Positions 9,197 to 17,835 of a DNA stretch of 64,000 bases are shown here, piece after piece. The DNA comes from Sinorhizobium terangae (lineage in GTDB: Bacteria; Pseudomonadota; Alphaproteobacteria; Rhizobiales; Rhizobiaceae): NCBI RefSeq assembly GCF_029714365.1, contig NZ_CP121659.1:2480001-2544000 (forward strand), written 5' to 3'. Below the pieces are notes generated by a model. It worked only from the letters and a program-made list of their open reading frames with translations, ran no database searches and was not told the DNA's origin. Positions within the stretch are counted from its first letter, which is position 1, and each line of letters opens with the position of its first letter. Position numbers and translations under genes: made by a program.

Positions 9197-9757
9197 TCAG
9201 GCGGCAGCGCCCTCGGCCTGCGTCTCTGCGGCGAGTTCGGTCACCGGTGCAACGCTGTCGTCCCGCCAGCAGATCATGCCGCTTAGCCGCGCGTGGACAT
9301 CAGCCGCCATCGGCACCACCAGAACCCTTGCCGGGTCGACAGGCCCTGGAAATTCGAGCGCACCGTAGTGTACCTTCTCGAAGCCGAGCGGCTGGTAATA
9401 GGGCGGGTCACCGACGAGGATCACCGCTTCCGAACCCTTCCGCCGCGCAGCTTCGACGGCAATGCGCACGAGCTCGCGGCCAATGCCCCGGTTCTTGTGC
9501 GAGGGCCGCACGGCGAGCGGGCCAAGCAGGTGCCCCCTCACCGACCCGGCCATGACCGGCGTCATCCGCACGGAGGCGATCGTCTCGCCATTGTCGGCGC
9601 AGATGAAGGACAGCGAACGGTCATGGGGACCCTGCTCGCGAATCCGGGCGGCGGCGCGCACGAACCGCCCGGGTCCGAAGGCTTCTTCGTTGATGATTTC
9701 GATGGCTGCGTCGTGTGACGCGTCTTCAGTCAGATAGACGATGTCGTGCTTTTTCAT
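9197..9757 (-). CDS. GNAT family N-acetyltransferase, YhbS-like
   Basis: A 186-residue GNAT with EEAFGPGRF near the N-terminus, LGPLAVRPSHKNRGIGRELV (acetyl-CoA pyrophosphate loop, about 78-97) and YYQPLGFEKV. This matches the COG3153/YhbS subgroup. It converges on the moxR-operon GNAT, with 28 bases between the stops. Its upstream region faces the hydroquinone reductase gene. Substrate unknown. Confidence 0.85.
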   Translation of the reverse strand: MKKHDIVYLTEDASHDAAIEIINEEAFGPGRFVRAAARIREQGPHDRSLSFICADNGETIASVRMTPVMAGSVRGHLLGPLAVRPSHKNRGIGRELVRIAVEAARRKGSEAVILVGDPPYYQPLGFEKVHYGALEFPGPVDPARVLVVPMAADVHARLSGMICWRDDSVAPVTELAAETQAEGAAA

Positions 9758-10018
9758 GGATATCGAGAACCAAGCATGCGGACGGACAATAGGGATGGCG
9801 CGCCCCCGAAAGGGGCGTTGGCAGCATCAGCGTCGTCGCAGGCTTCCCGACAGGATCATGGTTACGATCGTTCCGAACACGAAAAATTGCCTGATCGCGA
9901 TAGCAGAAAATTGCCGCCTGTCAAAGCCCAAAACGCAGTGTTCAGAATTTGACACCTATCACCGCCCCGCTGCTGCGTTATCTATCAATGGTAAGAGAAA
10001 ACATGAAGGAGCTCATGC
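9758..10018. other. intergenic region with a small GC-rich hairpin
   Basis: 261 bases between divergent genes. The only structure I notice is a GCCCC...GGGGC hairpin with a CGAAA loop near 9802-9818. An AAGGAG ribosome binding site lies before the next gene. No coding frame looks real. Confidence 0.35.
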
Positions 10019-11050
10019 ATGGGCAGGTTGGTCAACGGAGCCTGGCAGGACGTCTGGTACGACACCAAGACGACGAAGGGCCATTTCAAGCGCAGCGAGT
10101 CGCAGTTTCGCAATTGGATCACTGCCGACGGATCGCCGGGCCCGTCCGGCGAAGGCGGCTTTGCTGCCGAGCCGGACCGCTACCATCTCTATGTCTCGCT
10201 TGCATGTCCCTGGGCGCATCGCACGCTGATTTTCCGCAAGCTCAAGAAGCTTGAGGAGATCATTTCGGTCTCCGTCGTCGATCCGCTGATGCTCTCCAAC
10301 GGCTGGGAGTTCAAGGGCGAGAACGGCGGCACCGTGGACCATCTCTTCGGTTCCGACGCGCTTTGGCAGATTTATGTGCGCGCCGATCCCAACTATTCCG
10401 GACGCGTGACGGTGCCCGTGCTTTGGGACAAGAAGAAGAACACCATCGTCTCGAATGAATCGGCCGAAATCATCCGCATGTTCAATTCGGCCTTCGATCG
10501 TCTTACCGGCTCGAGCGAGGATTTCTGCCCCGCGGAACTGCGCGGCGAAATCGACGAGCTCAACGCGCGGGTCTATGACGCGGTAAACAACGGCGTCTAC
10601 AAGGCGGGGTTCGCCACCAGTCAGCAGGCCTATGACGAGAGCGTCAAGGCCCTGTTCGCCATGTTGGACGAGCTGGAAGGCCGTCTCTCCTCGCAGCGTT
10701 ATCTTATGGGAGATCGGATCACCGAGGCCGACTGGCGCCTTTTCACAACGCTGGTGCGGTTCGATCCGGTCTATGTCGGCCACTTCAAGTGCAACATTCG
10801 GCGCATTGCTGACTACCCGAACCTTTACGGGTACCTGCGCGACCTCTACCAGGTGCCGGGCGTGTCCGACACTGTGAACTTGCACCACATCAAGCAGCAC
10901 TATTACCGCAGCCACACGATGATCAACCCGACAGGCGTCGTGCCGGCGGGCCCGGTGGTGGACCTTACGACGCCGCACGGTCGCGATCGGCTCGATCGCG
11001 CTGCAGGTTCAAATGAGACTGCACGGCGCCTCGCCGTCGGCACCCGCTGA
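10019..11050 (+). CDS. glutathionyl-hydroquinone reductase (Xi-class GST)
   Basis: A 343-residue protein. The catalytic Cys63 lies in SLACPWAHRT, the defining CPW motif of glutathionyl-hydroquinone reductases such as YqjG and PcpF. Glutathione-binding NESAEII is at about 146-152. The C-terminus carries HIKQHYYRSHTMINPTG and VVPAGP, conserved in this class. The family reduces glutathionyl-hydroquinones with GSH and rescues quinone adducts. The start codon at 10019 has AAGGAG about 7 bases upstream. Single gene flanked by divergent and convergent neighbours. Confidence 0.92.
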   Translation: MGRLVNGAWQDVWYDTKTTKGHFKRSESQFRNWITADGSPGPSGEGGFAAEPDRYHLYVSLACPWAHRTLIFRKLKKLEEIISVSVVDPLMLSNGWEFKGENGGTVDHLFGSDALWQIYVRADPNYSGRVTVPVLWDKKKNTIVSNESAEIIRMFNSAFDRLTGSSEDFCPAELRGEIDELNARVYDAVNNGVYKAGFATSQQAYDESVKALFAMLDELEGRLSSQRYLMGDRITEADWRLFTTLVRFDPVYVGHFKCNIRRIADYPNLYGYLRDLYQVPGVSDTVNLHHIKQHYYRSHTMINPTGVVPAGPVVDLTTPHGRDRLDRAAGSNETARRLAVGTR

Positions 11051-11053
11051 CCC

Positions 11054-11572
11054 TTACCAGAACGTGTCCGGCGCCTCCGTTCCGGCAAGTTCTGCAATCC
11101 GCCGGCGCGTCGCGGCGGTCGTGTCCTTCGGCAGTTCGTCAAGCGCGAAGAAGCCGGAGGCAGCTATCTCCAGGTCGGGAACCTTTGGCCGTTGCTGACG
11201 GACGTTGTCGCAACGAAAGAAGATGACGTGATCGCGCTTGCTGGTGCCCCGGTTGTAGTAGACCTGCACCAGCAGCGGCGGTGAGGTCAGTTCCAGATTG
11301 CCTTCTTCCCGGAGTTCGCGGGCGAGCCCCTCCACCGCAGTCTCATGGCGATCGAGGCCGCCACCCGGCATGTGCCAGCCGGGAAGATAGGAATGCCTGA
11401 CGAGGAAGATGCGCCCTTCGCGGTCGAAGCAGGCGGCGCGCACGCCAAGCGTCATGCCGCGCGAGATCGCAAAATAGGCATGTGCGAACCGCGTCAGCAG
11501 GCGAATTCGCCAGTTGCGCAGTTCCGCCGGTCGCTGCTGCTTCAAACGCGTGTCTCCTTGGGCGAGCGGCAT
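11054..11572 (-). CDS. Nudix hydrolase
   Basis: A 172-residue Nudix protein. The box is at about 70-92 (GGLDRHETAVEGLARELREE), preceded by SYLPGWHMPG. A GGGTGA site precedes the ATG. It converges with the hydroquinone reductase (3 bases apart) and is divergent from the phosphoesterase. The substrate cannot be told from sequence. Confidence 0.88.
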   Translation of the reverse strand: MPLAQGDTRLKQQRPAELRNWRIRLLTRFAHAYFAISRGMTLGVRAACFDREGRIFLVRHSYLPGWHMPGGGLDRHETAVEGLARELREEGNLELTSPPLLVQVYYNRGTSKRDHVIFFRCDNVRQQRPKVPDLEIAASGFFALDELPKDTTAATRRRIAELAGTEAPDTFW

Positions 11573-11623
11573 TCACCCGAAATCGTGATTCCACTCGGAT
11601 GGAATATGCGCTAGACGGGGGCG

Positions 11624-12526
11624 ATGTTCAAACTTGCGCATATTTCGGACGTTCATCTCGGACCGCTCCCAGATCTGTCCCTGAGGGAACTTGCTTCCAA
11701 GCGGATCACCGGTTTCGTCAACTGGCACAGAAACCGAGCGCGCCATCTCTTTCCCGGTACGCTCGCCTGCCTGATGGATGACATCGAGAAGCGTAATCCG
11801 GACCATCTGGCGATCACCGGCGACCTCGTGAACCTCGCCTCTTCCCTGGAGATCGCGGCCGTGACCGCGTGGCTTGCGGCGGCGGGCGACCCCGGGGACA
11901 TCTCCGTTGTACCGGGCAACCACGACGCCTATGTGCCGGGTGCCTACGAGAAGACGACACGCGCCTGGTATCCCTACATGCGCAGCGACGAGGGGCCGCT
12001 CGGCTGGATCCGAGACCATCATTGCTTTCCTTATGTGCGCGTGCGCGGCCCCGTGGCACTCATCGGCTGCTCGACCGCCGTCGCCACACCACCCTTCGCC
12101 GCGAGCGGCTACTTCGGTCAGCGACAGGCGCGTGCAACCGTCAACCTGCTGCAGGCAGCAGGCGAGGCCGGCCTCTTCCGAGTCGTGCTGATCCATCATC
12201 CGCCGATCCGCGGCGCGACCTCGATGCACAAGCGCATGATCGGCATTCGTCGTTTTGCAGCGGCCATCTCGTCCGGCGGCGCCGAACTCGTGCTGCATGG
12301 CCATACCCATCTCAACACGGTTTACTACCTGAAGGGACAGACCGCGCCGGTGCCCGTCGTCGGCATCGCCTCTGCGTCACAGGGGCCGGGCGGCAGCAAG
12401 CCGGCGGCCGCCTACAATCTCTTCTCGATCGCAGGCGAGCCCGGCCACTGGCATCTCAGCCGCGAGCGCTACATGCTCAATGCCGACGGGACCGGCGTCG
12501 AACTCGCCGAAACCACCCTTCTCTAG
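11624..12526 (+). CDS. calcineurin-like metallophosphoesterase
   Basis: A 300-residue phosphoesterase with the complete metal ligand set: HISDVHLG (Asp9, His11), GDLVN (66-70), GNHD (98-101), HHPP (191-194) and GHTH (226-229). No signal peptide, so cytoplasmic. The family hydrolyses phosphomono- or diesters; the CpdA-like spacing is compatible with a cyclic nucleotide phosphodiesterase, but that is not shown. Preceded by GGGGG close to the ATG. Confidence 0.9.
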   Translation: MFKLAHISDVHLGPLPDLSLRELASKRITGFVNWHRNRARHLFPGTLACLMDDIEKRNPDHLAITGDLVNLASSLEIAAVTAWLAAAGDPGDISVVPGNHDAYVPGAYEKTTRAWYPYMRSDEGPLGWIRDHHCFPYVRVRGPVALIGCSTAVATPPFAASGYFGQRQARATVNLLQAAGEAGLFRVVLIHHPPIRGATSMHKRMIGIRRFAAAISSGGAELVLHGHTHLNTVYYLKGQTAPVPVVGIASASQGPGGSKPAAAYNLFSIAGEPGHWHLSRERYMLNADGTGVELAETTLL

Positions 12527-12691
12527 GTGCGGTCTGCCCGCAACGTCGAAAACCTTCCGGGAATATTCCGCTCGCGCCGAATAATTTGCCACGCCCATGC
12601 GTCATAATGCGGTTCGGGTTCGGCACCGGCGCGACGCGCGTGCGTCAGTCGGGTTGCCGTCGCTGCGCGACATTCCAGGGAGACAGGCACG

Positions 12692-13237
12692 ATGTTCCGG
12701 AAGACGACTTTCTTTGTCCTTGCTGCATTCATGGCTTCGATCGCCGGCCAGTCGGCCATGGCCGTCGGCGACACCAGCGAACCGCCGCGCAAGACCAAGA
12801 CAAGCACCCAATGCAAAAACGGCAAGATCTGGGATACGCGCAAGGGCCAGTGCGTCAACGCGAAGAAAAGCGGCCTCAGCGACGACGTCCTGTTCGAAGC
12901 CGCGCGCGAGCTTGCCTATGCCGGCCAGTACGACAATGCGATCAAGGTGCTCGAAGCCGTAAGCGATCAACGCAGTGCCCGCGTGCTGAACTATCTCGGC
13001 TACGCCAATCGCAAGGCCGGTCGCATGGAACTCGGCATGCAATACTACAAACGCGCGCTTCAGGCCGACGAGAACTATATTCTCGCCCGGTCCTATCTCG
13101 GCCAGGCCTTGGTCGAGCAAGGCCGGATCGAGGAGGCCAAGGTGCAGCTCGTCGAGATTCGTGATCGCGGCGGAGAAAACACCTGGGCCTACAGGGCTCT
13201 GCTTCAATCCCTCGGCGGCCTCCGTCATCACTACTGA
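12692..13237 (+). CDS. exported tetratricopeptide repeat protein
   Basis: A 181-residue protein with a Sec signal peptide (about 1-25, ending QSAMAVG), a short Lys/Cys-containing linker and TPR helices from about 65 to 170 (DDVLFEAARELAYAGQYDNA, VLNYLGYANRKAGRM, YILARSYLGQALVEQGRIEE). Preceded by GGGAGA. Likely a periplasmic protein-protein interaction module. Its location just upstream of an ECF sigma gene could hint at envelope stress, but there is no direct evidence. Confidence 0.85.
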   Translation: MFRKTTFFVLAAFMASIAGQSAMAVGDTSEPPRKTKTSTQCKNGKIWDTRKGQCVNAKKSGLSDDVLFEAARELAYAGQYDNAIKVLEAVSDQRSARVLNYLGYANRKAGRMELGMQYYKRALQADENYILARSYLGQALVEQGRIEEAKVQLVEIRDRGGENTWAYRALLQSLGGLRHHY

Positions 13238-13284
13238 CAAGCCGGGCGGGAAACGGCCGCCCCTGCTCGTCGAGGGAAACTGAC

Positions 13285-13316
13285 GCCGGAACGCAAAAAC
13301 CTGTTTCCGTTCCGGC
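13285..13316. terminator. inverted repeat between TPR gene and sigma factor
   Basis: An 8-base perfect inverted repeat (GCCGGAAC / GTTCCGGC) with a 16-base loop that itself contains AAAAC/GTTT. It could terminate the TPR gene. Its left arm also contains GGAAC, which resembles an ECF sigma -35 element. Confidence 0.4.
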
Positions 13317-13416
13317 TCTTCCCTTGCAGACTTCGGATCAAATGTTTCATATCATTGGGTAGTGCATTTCGCACCGCGAATAGATGCCCGATCCGGTACG
13401 TCTCATTGGAAGAGCA

Positions 13417-13935
13417 ATGCGCCCAGCGGCAGAGACGAAAGACTTCAGACAGGATTTGGTCAGCCTGCTGCCCAAGTTGCGCCGCTTTGCGCTGACGCTG
13501 ACGCGCAATGCCAATGATGCCGATGACCTGGTCCAGGAGGCCTGCGAGCGGGCCATCGCACGCAGCCACCTGTGGAACGGGGAAGGCCGGCTGGAGAGCT
13601 GGGTCTATGCCATGACACGCAATCTCTGGGTCGATGAAGTCCGCAAGCGCAAGGTCCGTGCCGGCGGCGGAGCCGTCGACATTTTCGACCAGAGCGAGTT
13701 GCGTGTGGAAGCTGTTGCCGAAAAGGCGGTCTATGCCAACCAGTTGCAGAAGATGATCCTGTCCATGCCGGAAGGGCTTGCCAGCGTATTCCTGCTCATC
13801 AATGTCGAAGGGCACAGCTACCGTGAGACCGCAGATATCCTCGCCATTCCGATTGGCACCGTGATGAGCAGGCTGTCCACCGCCCGCCTGCGGCTCGCCG
13901 CCATGCTGTCCGAGAATACCGAAAGGAGGGCCTGA
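13417..13935 (+). CDS. ECF (group 4) RNA polymerase sigma factor
   Basis: A 172-residue ECF sigma factor. Region 2 shows LRRFALTLTRNANDADDLVQ and ESWVYAMTRNLWVDEVRKRK. Region 4 shows LASVFLLINVEGHSYRETA and IPIGTVMSRLSTARLRL, the helix-turn-helix that reads the -35 element. I prefer the ATG at 13417, which has GGAAGAG upstream, over the in-frame ATG at 13384 with no ribosome site. The anti-sigma gene follows after 3 bases. The target regulon is not evident. Confidence 0.92.
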   Translation: MRPAAETKDFRQDLVSLLPKLRRFALTLTRNANDADDLVQEACERAIARSHLWNGEGRLESWVYAMTRNLWVDEVRKRKVRAGGGAVDIFDQSELRVEAVAEKAVYANQLQKMILSMPEGLASVFLLINVEGHSYRETADILAIPIGTVMSRLSTARLRLAAMLSENTERRA

Positions 13936-13938
13936 CCA

Positions 13939-14766
13939 TTGCAGCAGACGACAGGTCAAGCGCTTGAAGTTCGGTTGTCCGCCTATATAGACGGCGAACT
14001 CGGCGACGCCGAGAGAGCCGAACTCGATGCTTTGCTGGCCCGTGACGAGGACGCCAAGATTGTCCTCGAGAAGCTGAAGGCAGGCAGCGCGTTTGGCAAC
14101 AAGGCCTTCGAGGACTTCCTCCATGACCCGGTGCCGCTGGCGCTGGTGCGCCAGATCAAGCAGGGATCCGGCATTAATCCGAGATCCGAGCGCGTCGCGA
14201 CTGCGAACCTGCCGGCGCGGACGGTTCGCATCTGGCCGCGGGCCTTGGCCGCTGCCATGGCGTTGTTGCTTCTCGGCGGTGCCGCGGGTTACCTCGCCGG
14301 CAGCGCGCACTACGCCGCCGAGCCCGAGAGCACCGCCTCCGTACGCCCGTGGATAGATGAGATCGCCGATTACCATCGCATCTATTCTCGGCAGAAGGAA
14401 CACCTCGTCGAGGCGCCTGCGTCGGACGGACCGACGATCGAGACCTGGCTCGCCTCCAGCGTCGGCGTTGGCTTCAAGACCCCGGATCTCGCAAGCAAGG
14501 GCCTGACCTTCGAGGGTGCAAGGCTGTTGGTGGTTGACGGCAAGCCCGTCGGCCAACTCGTCTACCGCGATCGCGAGGGCGATATCTACGCGATCTGCTT
14601 CCTCAAGCGTGGCGACACGCCGCAAACGGATCAGTTCCGCGAGGATATCCGCGATAACCTCGGACTGGTCTCCTGGCAGAAAGGCGATGCGTCGCTGGTG
14701 GTCGTCGGCCCATCCGCGGATGCCGGGCTCCGCGAGCTCGCAGAGGCTGTGGCGGCGAGCATCTGA
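13939..14766 (+). CDS. anti-sigma factor (membrane-anchored, zinc-finger-less)
   Basis: A 275-residue protein beginning at TTG with AGGAGG about 9 bases upstream. The N-terminal part (LSAYIDGELGDAERAELDAL) is the usual anti-sigma helix bundle entry and lacks the Cys/His pair of ZAS domains. One membrane helix follows at about 100-122 (ALAAAMALLLLGGAAGYLAG), then a periplasmic domain with DGPTIETWL and GQLVYRDREGDIYAICFLKR, as in RsiW/ChrR-like sensors of rhizobia. Co-transcribed with the sigma factor, which it presumably inhibits. Confidence 0.88.
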   Translation: MQQTTGQALEVRLSAYIDGELGDAERAELDALLARDEDAKIVLEKLKAGSAFGNKAFEDFLHDPVPLALVRQIKQGSGINPRSERVATANLPARTVRIWPRALAAAMALLLLGGAAGYLAGSAHYAAEPESTASVRPWIDEIADYHRIYSRQKEHLVEAPASDGPTIETWLASSVGVGFKTPDLASKGLTFEGARLLVVDGKPVGQLVYRDREGDIYAICFLKRGDTPQTDQFREDIRDNLGLVSWQKGDASLVVVGPSADAGLRELAEAVAASI

Positions 14767-14787
14767 CTATACAGGTTCTAAAAACGA

Positions 14788-14825
14788 AAAAGCCGCGCGG
14801 TCCAAGAGAACCGGCGCGGCTTTTC
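14788..14825. terminator. bidirectional rho-independent terminator
   Basis: A hairpin with arms AAGCCGCGC and GCGCGGCTT around a short loop, flanked by A-tract and T-tract. It can serve both the anti-sigma gene (plus) and leuA (minus), which converge here. Confidence 0.85.
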
Positions 14826-14848
14826 TGCATAGGCTGATGTTGGCGGTC

Positions 14849-16558
14849 CTATACCGCCTTCATCTCCAGCACCCGGTTGGCCGCCGAAACGATCGCTTCC
14901 AGCGAGGCAGCGACGATATTGGTATTGATGCCCACGCCGAACAGCGTGCCGCCGGGATACTCGACCTCGACATAGGCAATGGCCGCGGCATTCGAACCAT
15001 GCTGCAGCGAGTGCTCCGAGTAGTCGGCCACCGAAAGCTCGATGCCGAGATAGATCGACAGCGCATTGATGAAGCCGTCGATCGGGCCGGTGCCCTTGCC
15101 CTCGATCCGCTTGGTCTCGCCCTTGTCTGTGATCTCCGCGGCAACGACGCGCAGGCCCTTGTGTTCACCGACCGGATAAGTGTGGTGGTCAACGAATTTC
15201 AGCCGGGCGTGTGGCTGCTCCACGTAACGCTCGAGGAAGCGGGCATGGATGCGCTTCGACGGCAGCTCCTTGCCCTCTTCGTCGGTGATGCGCTGGATGT
15301 CCTCGCGGAACTCGACCTGCAGGTTACGCGGCAGGTTGATGCCGTAGTCTTCCTGCAGAATATAGGCGATCCCGCCCTTGCCGGACTGGGAGTTGATGCG
15401 GATGATCGCCTCGTAGCTGCGGCCGACATCACGCGGGTCGATCGGCAGATAAGGCACTTCCCAGAGCGGCTTGTTGGCCTGCTTGATCGCCTTCATACCC
15501 TTGTTGATCGCGTCCTGGTGCGATCCGGAGAAAGCCGTGTAGACGAGTTCGCCGACGTAGGGGTGGCGCTCGGGAATGACCATCTGGTTCGAATATTCGT
15601 AGACTTCTTTGATCCGCACGATGTCCGAGCAGTCGAGCATTGGGTCGACGCCCTGCGTGAACATATTCAGGGCCAGCGTCACCACATCGACGTTGCCGGT
15701 GCGCTCGCCATTGCCGAAGAGCGTTCCCTCGACGCGGTCGGCGCCTGCCATCAGGGCCAACTCCGTTGCGGCGACGCCGGTACCGCGGTCATTGTGCGGA
15801 TGCAGCGAGATGATCAGGTTTTCGCGATTGTCGAGATTGCGGCACATCCACTCGATCTGGTCGGCGTAGATGTTCGGTGTCGCCATTTCGACAGTCGAGG
15901 GCAGATTGATGATCAGCTTGTTGTCCGGCGACGGCCTTACGATTTCGGTGACCGCGTTGCAGATCTCCAGCGCCACTTCGAGCTCGGTGCCCGTAAAACT
16001 TTCCGGCGAATATTCGAAGCGATAGCCGCCGCCGGCCTTCGCCGCCATGTCGGTGATCATCTTGGCGGCATCGGTCGCGATCTGCTTGATGCCGGCGACG
16101 TCCTTGCCGAACACCACGCGGCGCTGCAACTCGCTGGTCGAATTGTAGAAATGAACGATCGGCCTATGGGCACCGCGCAGCGCCTCGAACGTGCGGGTGA
16201 TCAGTTCCGGCCGGCATTGCACCAGCACCTGCAGGGATACATCGTCGGGGACATTGCCCTCCTCCACACACCAGCGTGCGAAGTCGAAGTCGGTCTGCGA
16301 GGCGGACGGGAAACCTATCTCGATTTCCTTGAAGCCCATGTCGACCAGCAGATGGAACATACGCGACTTGCGGTCGTGCCCCATCGGATCGACCAACGCC
16401 TGATTGCCATCGCGCAGATCCACCGAGCACCAGATCGGCGCTTGCGTGATGGTCTTGGACGGCCAGGTCCGGTCCGTCAGCGCGATCTGCGGGTAAGGCT
16501 GATATTTCACCGCCGCCTCGGGCATGCCGGTTTTGATGGAATGCGATTTCAGAATCAT
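14849..16558 (-). CDS. leuA: 2-isopropylmalate synthase
   Basis: A 569-residue LeuA of the long, regulated type. It condenses acetyl-CoA with 2-oxoisovalerate in the first committed step of leucine synthesis. The catalytic segment WCSVDLRDGNQAL (Arg49-Asp50), the GFKEIEIGFPSASQTDFDF strand and the metal-binding HPHNDRGTG are all present. A C-terminal regulatory domain (from about residue 430) with YVEVEYPGGTLFGVGI is the leucine-sensing part. Alternative start: ATG at 16525. The upstream region carries a leucine-rich short frame and competing hairpins (see findings). Confidence 0.95.
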   Translation of the reverse strand: MILKSHSIKTGMPEAAVKYQPYPQIALTDRTWPSKTITQAPIWCSVDLRDGNQALVDPMGHDRKSRMFHLLVDMGFKEIEIGFPSASQTDFDFARWCVEEGNVPDDVSLQVLVQCRPELITRTFEALRGAHRPIVHFYNSTSELQRRVVFGKDVAGIKQIATDAAKMITDMAAKAGGGYRFEYSPESFTGTELEVALEICNAVTEIVRPSPDNKLIINLPSTVEMATPNIYADQIEWMCRNLDNRENLIISLHPHNDRGTGVAATELALMAGADRVEGTLFGNGERTGNVDVVTLALNMFTQGVDPMLDCSDIVRIKEVYEYSNQMVIPERHPYVGELVYTAFSGSHQDAINKGMKAIKQANKPLWEVPYLPIDPRDVGRSYEAIIRINSQSGKGGIAYILQEDYGINLPRNLQVEFREDIQRITDEEGKELPSKRIHARFLERYVEQPHARLKFVDHHTYPVGEHKGLRVVAAEITDKGETKRIEGKGTGPIDGFINALSIYLGIELSVADYSEHSLQHGSNAAAIAYVEVEYPGGTLFGVGINTNIVAASLEAIVSAANRVLEMKAV

Positions 16559-16676
16559 GTGCAGCTTCTCTTCGTCACTGGAGCGTGGCTTGCCAGATGC
16601 AATAGCCGATCATCGGAGACATTGCGATCGCTAACGCCGCGGGGCCGTGCCTTTTGTTTCAGCACTCTTGGGATTC

Positions 16677-16721
16677 GAGGAGCATCTGCCGGCTAGGCTT
16701 TTCGGCCGCCGGGCGCTCCTC
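16677..16721 (-). promoter_or_regulatory. candidate leucine attenuator hairpins in leuA leader
   Basis: On the minus strand a 7-base arm GAGGAGC pairs with GCTCCTC (16715-16721 with 16677-16683), with an inner CCGGC/GCCGG stem. The left inner arm can instead pair with GCCGGG just upstream, which overlaps the end of the leucine-rich leader frame. This mutually exclusive pairing is what an attenuator needs, but no run of U follows the distal hairpin. Confidence 0.5.
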
Positions 16722-16845
16722 AGCGAACCCGGCAACCGCGAATAAGGCCGAGAAGAAGAAGCGAGGCGAAGGCGCGAGACGGCGCACGATTGTCATCGTG
16801 TCCGGGGAAGATCGCTGCGATCTTGTGTGCCTTGGCCTGTTTCAT
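16720..16845 (-). CDS. candidate leu leader peptide
   Basis: A 41-codon frame from ATG at 16845 to TGA at 16720-16722 encodes SLLLLGLIRG near its end, with four consecutive leucine codons (CTT CTT CTT CTC) then a fifth. It ends directly at the base of the hairpin pair at 16677-16721. That is the arrangement expected of a leucine attenuator leader. A competing ATG at about 16797 opens another frame with FFF instead, so the true leader frame is not proven. Confidence 0.45.
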   Translation of the reverse strand: MKQAKAHKIAAIFPGHDDNRAPSRAFASLLLLGLIRGCRVR

Positions 16846-16933
16846 GGGGAAAGCCTATACACGGCTTGGCGCGGCGGGGCAAGGGAGACGGCGCCGATAT
16901 AGCCGGAGCCGCTTCACCCGCGAATGCGAGAGC

Positions 16934-16974
16934 AAAGAAAAGAAAAAGGCACCGGCGCGCGGCCGATGCCTTTC
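16934..16974 (-). terminator. terminator of the ClpP-like gene
   Basis: On the minus strand GGCATCGGCC pairs with the GCCGGTGCC arm and is followed by TTTTTCTTTTC. A good rho-independent terminator just after the ClpP-like stop codon. Confidence 0.8.
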
Positions 16975-16996
16975 GTGTGATTGTGCCCTATCGCGC

Positions 16997-17584
16997 TCAG
17001 ACGTCGGCGATCGACGTGATGATCCGCGAAACGAGCCCGTATTCCTTCGCTTCTTCCGCTCCGAGCCAATAGTCACGGTCGGTATCCTTGGCGATCTTTT
17101 CGACCGGCTGGCCGGTTGCTGCGGAGAAGATCTTGTTCAGGCGCTCGTTCATCTTGAGGATTTCGCGTGCCTGGATCTCGATATCGGAGGCCATGCCGCG
17201 TGTGCCGCCGGACGGTTGGTGCAGCAGGAAGCGCGTGTTCGGCAGGCAAAGGCGCCGCTCCTTCGGCGGACCGACATAGATCAGAGCACCGGCGGAGGCT
17301 ACCCAGCCGGTGCCGATCGTCCAGACCTTTGGTTTCACGAACTTGATCATGTCGTGAATGCTGTCGCCGGACTCGACGTGGCCGCCGGGAGAATTGACGA
17401 AGATGCGGATATCGTCATCGCTGGCGGAAGCGAGCGCCACGAGCTGCGAGCAAACCTTCTGCGCCAGTTCCTGCGTGATCGTCCCGTAGATGAAAATCGA
17501 ACGCGACTTGAAAAGGTTCGCCTCCGTTTCCTTGCCGAGCGGCAATTCGGTCTTCTTTTCTTCCTGTTCGTCGTCGTTCCGCAT
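16997..17584 (-). CDS. ClpP-like serine protease (ATP-dependent Clp protease proteolytic subunit)
   Basis: A 195-residue ClpP. The catalytic triad is visible: Ser97 in GWVASAGA, His122 in [10 protein letters not shown], and Asp in KDTDRDYW (167-171). The Gly-rich strand SPGGHVESG (65-73) and the C-terminal [10 protein letters not shown] are canonical. The active-site context (WVASAG rather than QAASMG) and LHQPSGG differ from the main housekeeping ClpP. It is therefore likely one of the extra ClpP paralogues of rhizobia, and no clpX neighbour is present. It would form barrel complexes fed by a Clp ATPase. Confidence 0.9.
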   Translation of the reverse strand: MRNDDEQEEKKTELPLGKETEANLFKSRSIFIYGTITQELAQKVCSQLVALASASDDDIRIFVNSPGGHVESGDSIHDMIKFVKPKVWTIGTGWVASAGALIYVGPPKERRLCLPNTRFLLHQPSGGTRGMASDIEIQAREILKMNERLNKIFSAATGQPVEKIAKDTDRDYWLGAEEAKEYGLVSRIITSIADV

Positions 17585-17835
17585 TCTTCGGACTCCTCAT
17601 GAAATGTCTTCAAAGTCAGATAATGCGACTCGACGGCGAAGACAATGCAAACAGGCGCTCGAAGACCGGGTTCGAGTAGTCGGCGCTGCCGCCATGGTAA
17701 ATGCCGGAGCCGCAAATGCCGTTTGGACAGCGGGCGAAAGGCCAATAAGATCAGTACGTCATGGAAGGGCGCAGGGACCTGCGGCTCGCCTTCTAGGCGA
17801 GCCAAGCCCTAATCGTTTCACAAGGAAAATCCGAA
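17585..17835. other. divergent intergenic region
   Basis: 251 bases between the ClpP-like gene and a GNAT gene. It must carry both promoters. I see no clear consensus boxes, repeats or small gene; an AAGGAAA site precedes the GNAT. Confidence 0.35.

Noticed and set aside
11869..13164. Plus-strand 431-codon frame overlapping phosphoesterase and TPR genes
   Set aside because: Out-of-frame shadow rich in Arg/Pro; the two overlapped genes have clear motifs.
14516..16696. Very long plus-strand open frame (about 726 codons) opposite leuA
   Set aside because: It lies antisense to a clear leuA with all motifs; GC-rich third positions create such mirror frames. Its composition is rich in Arg/Asp/His and matches nothing.
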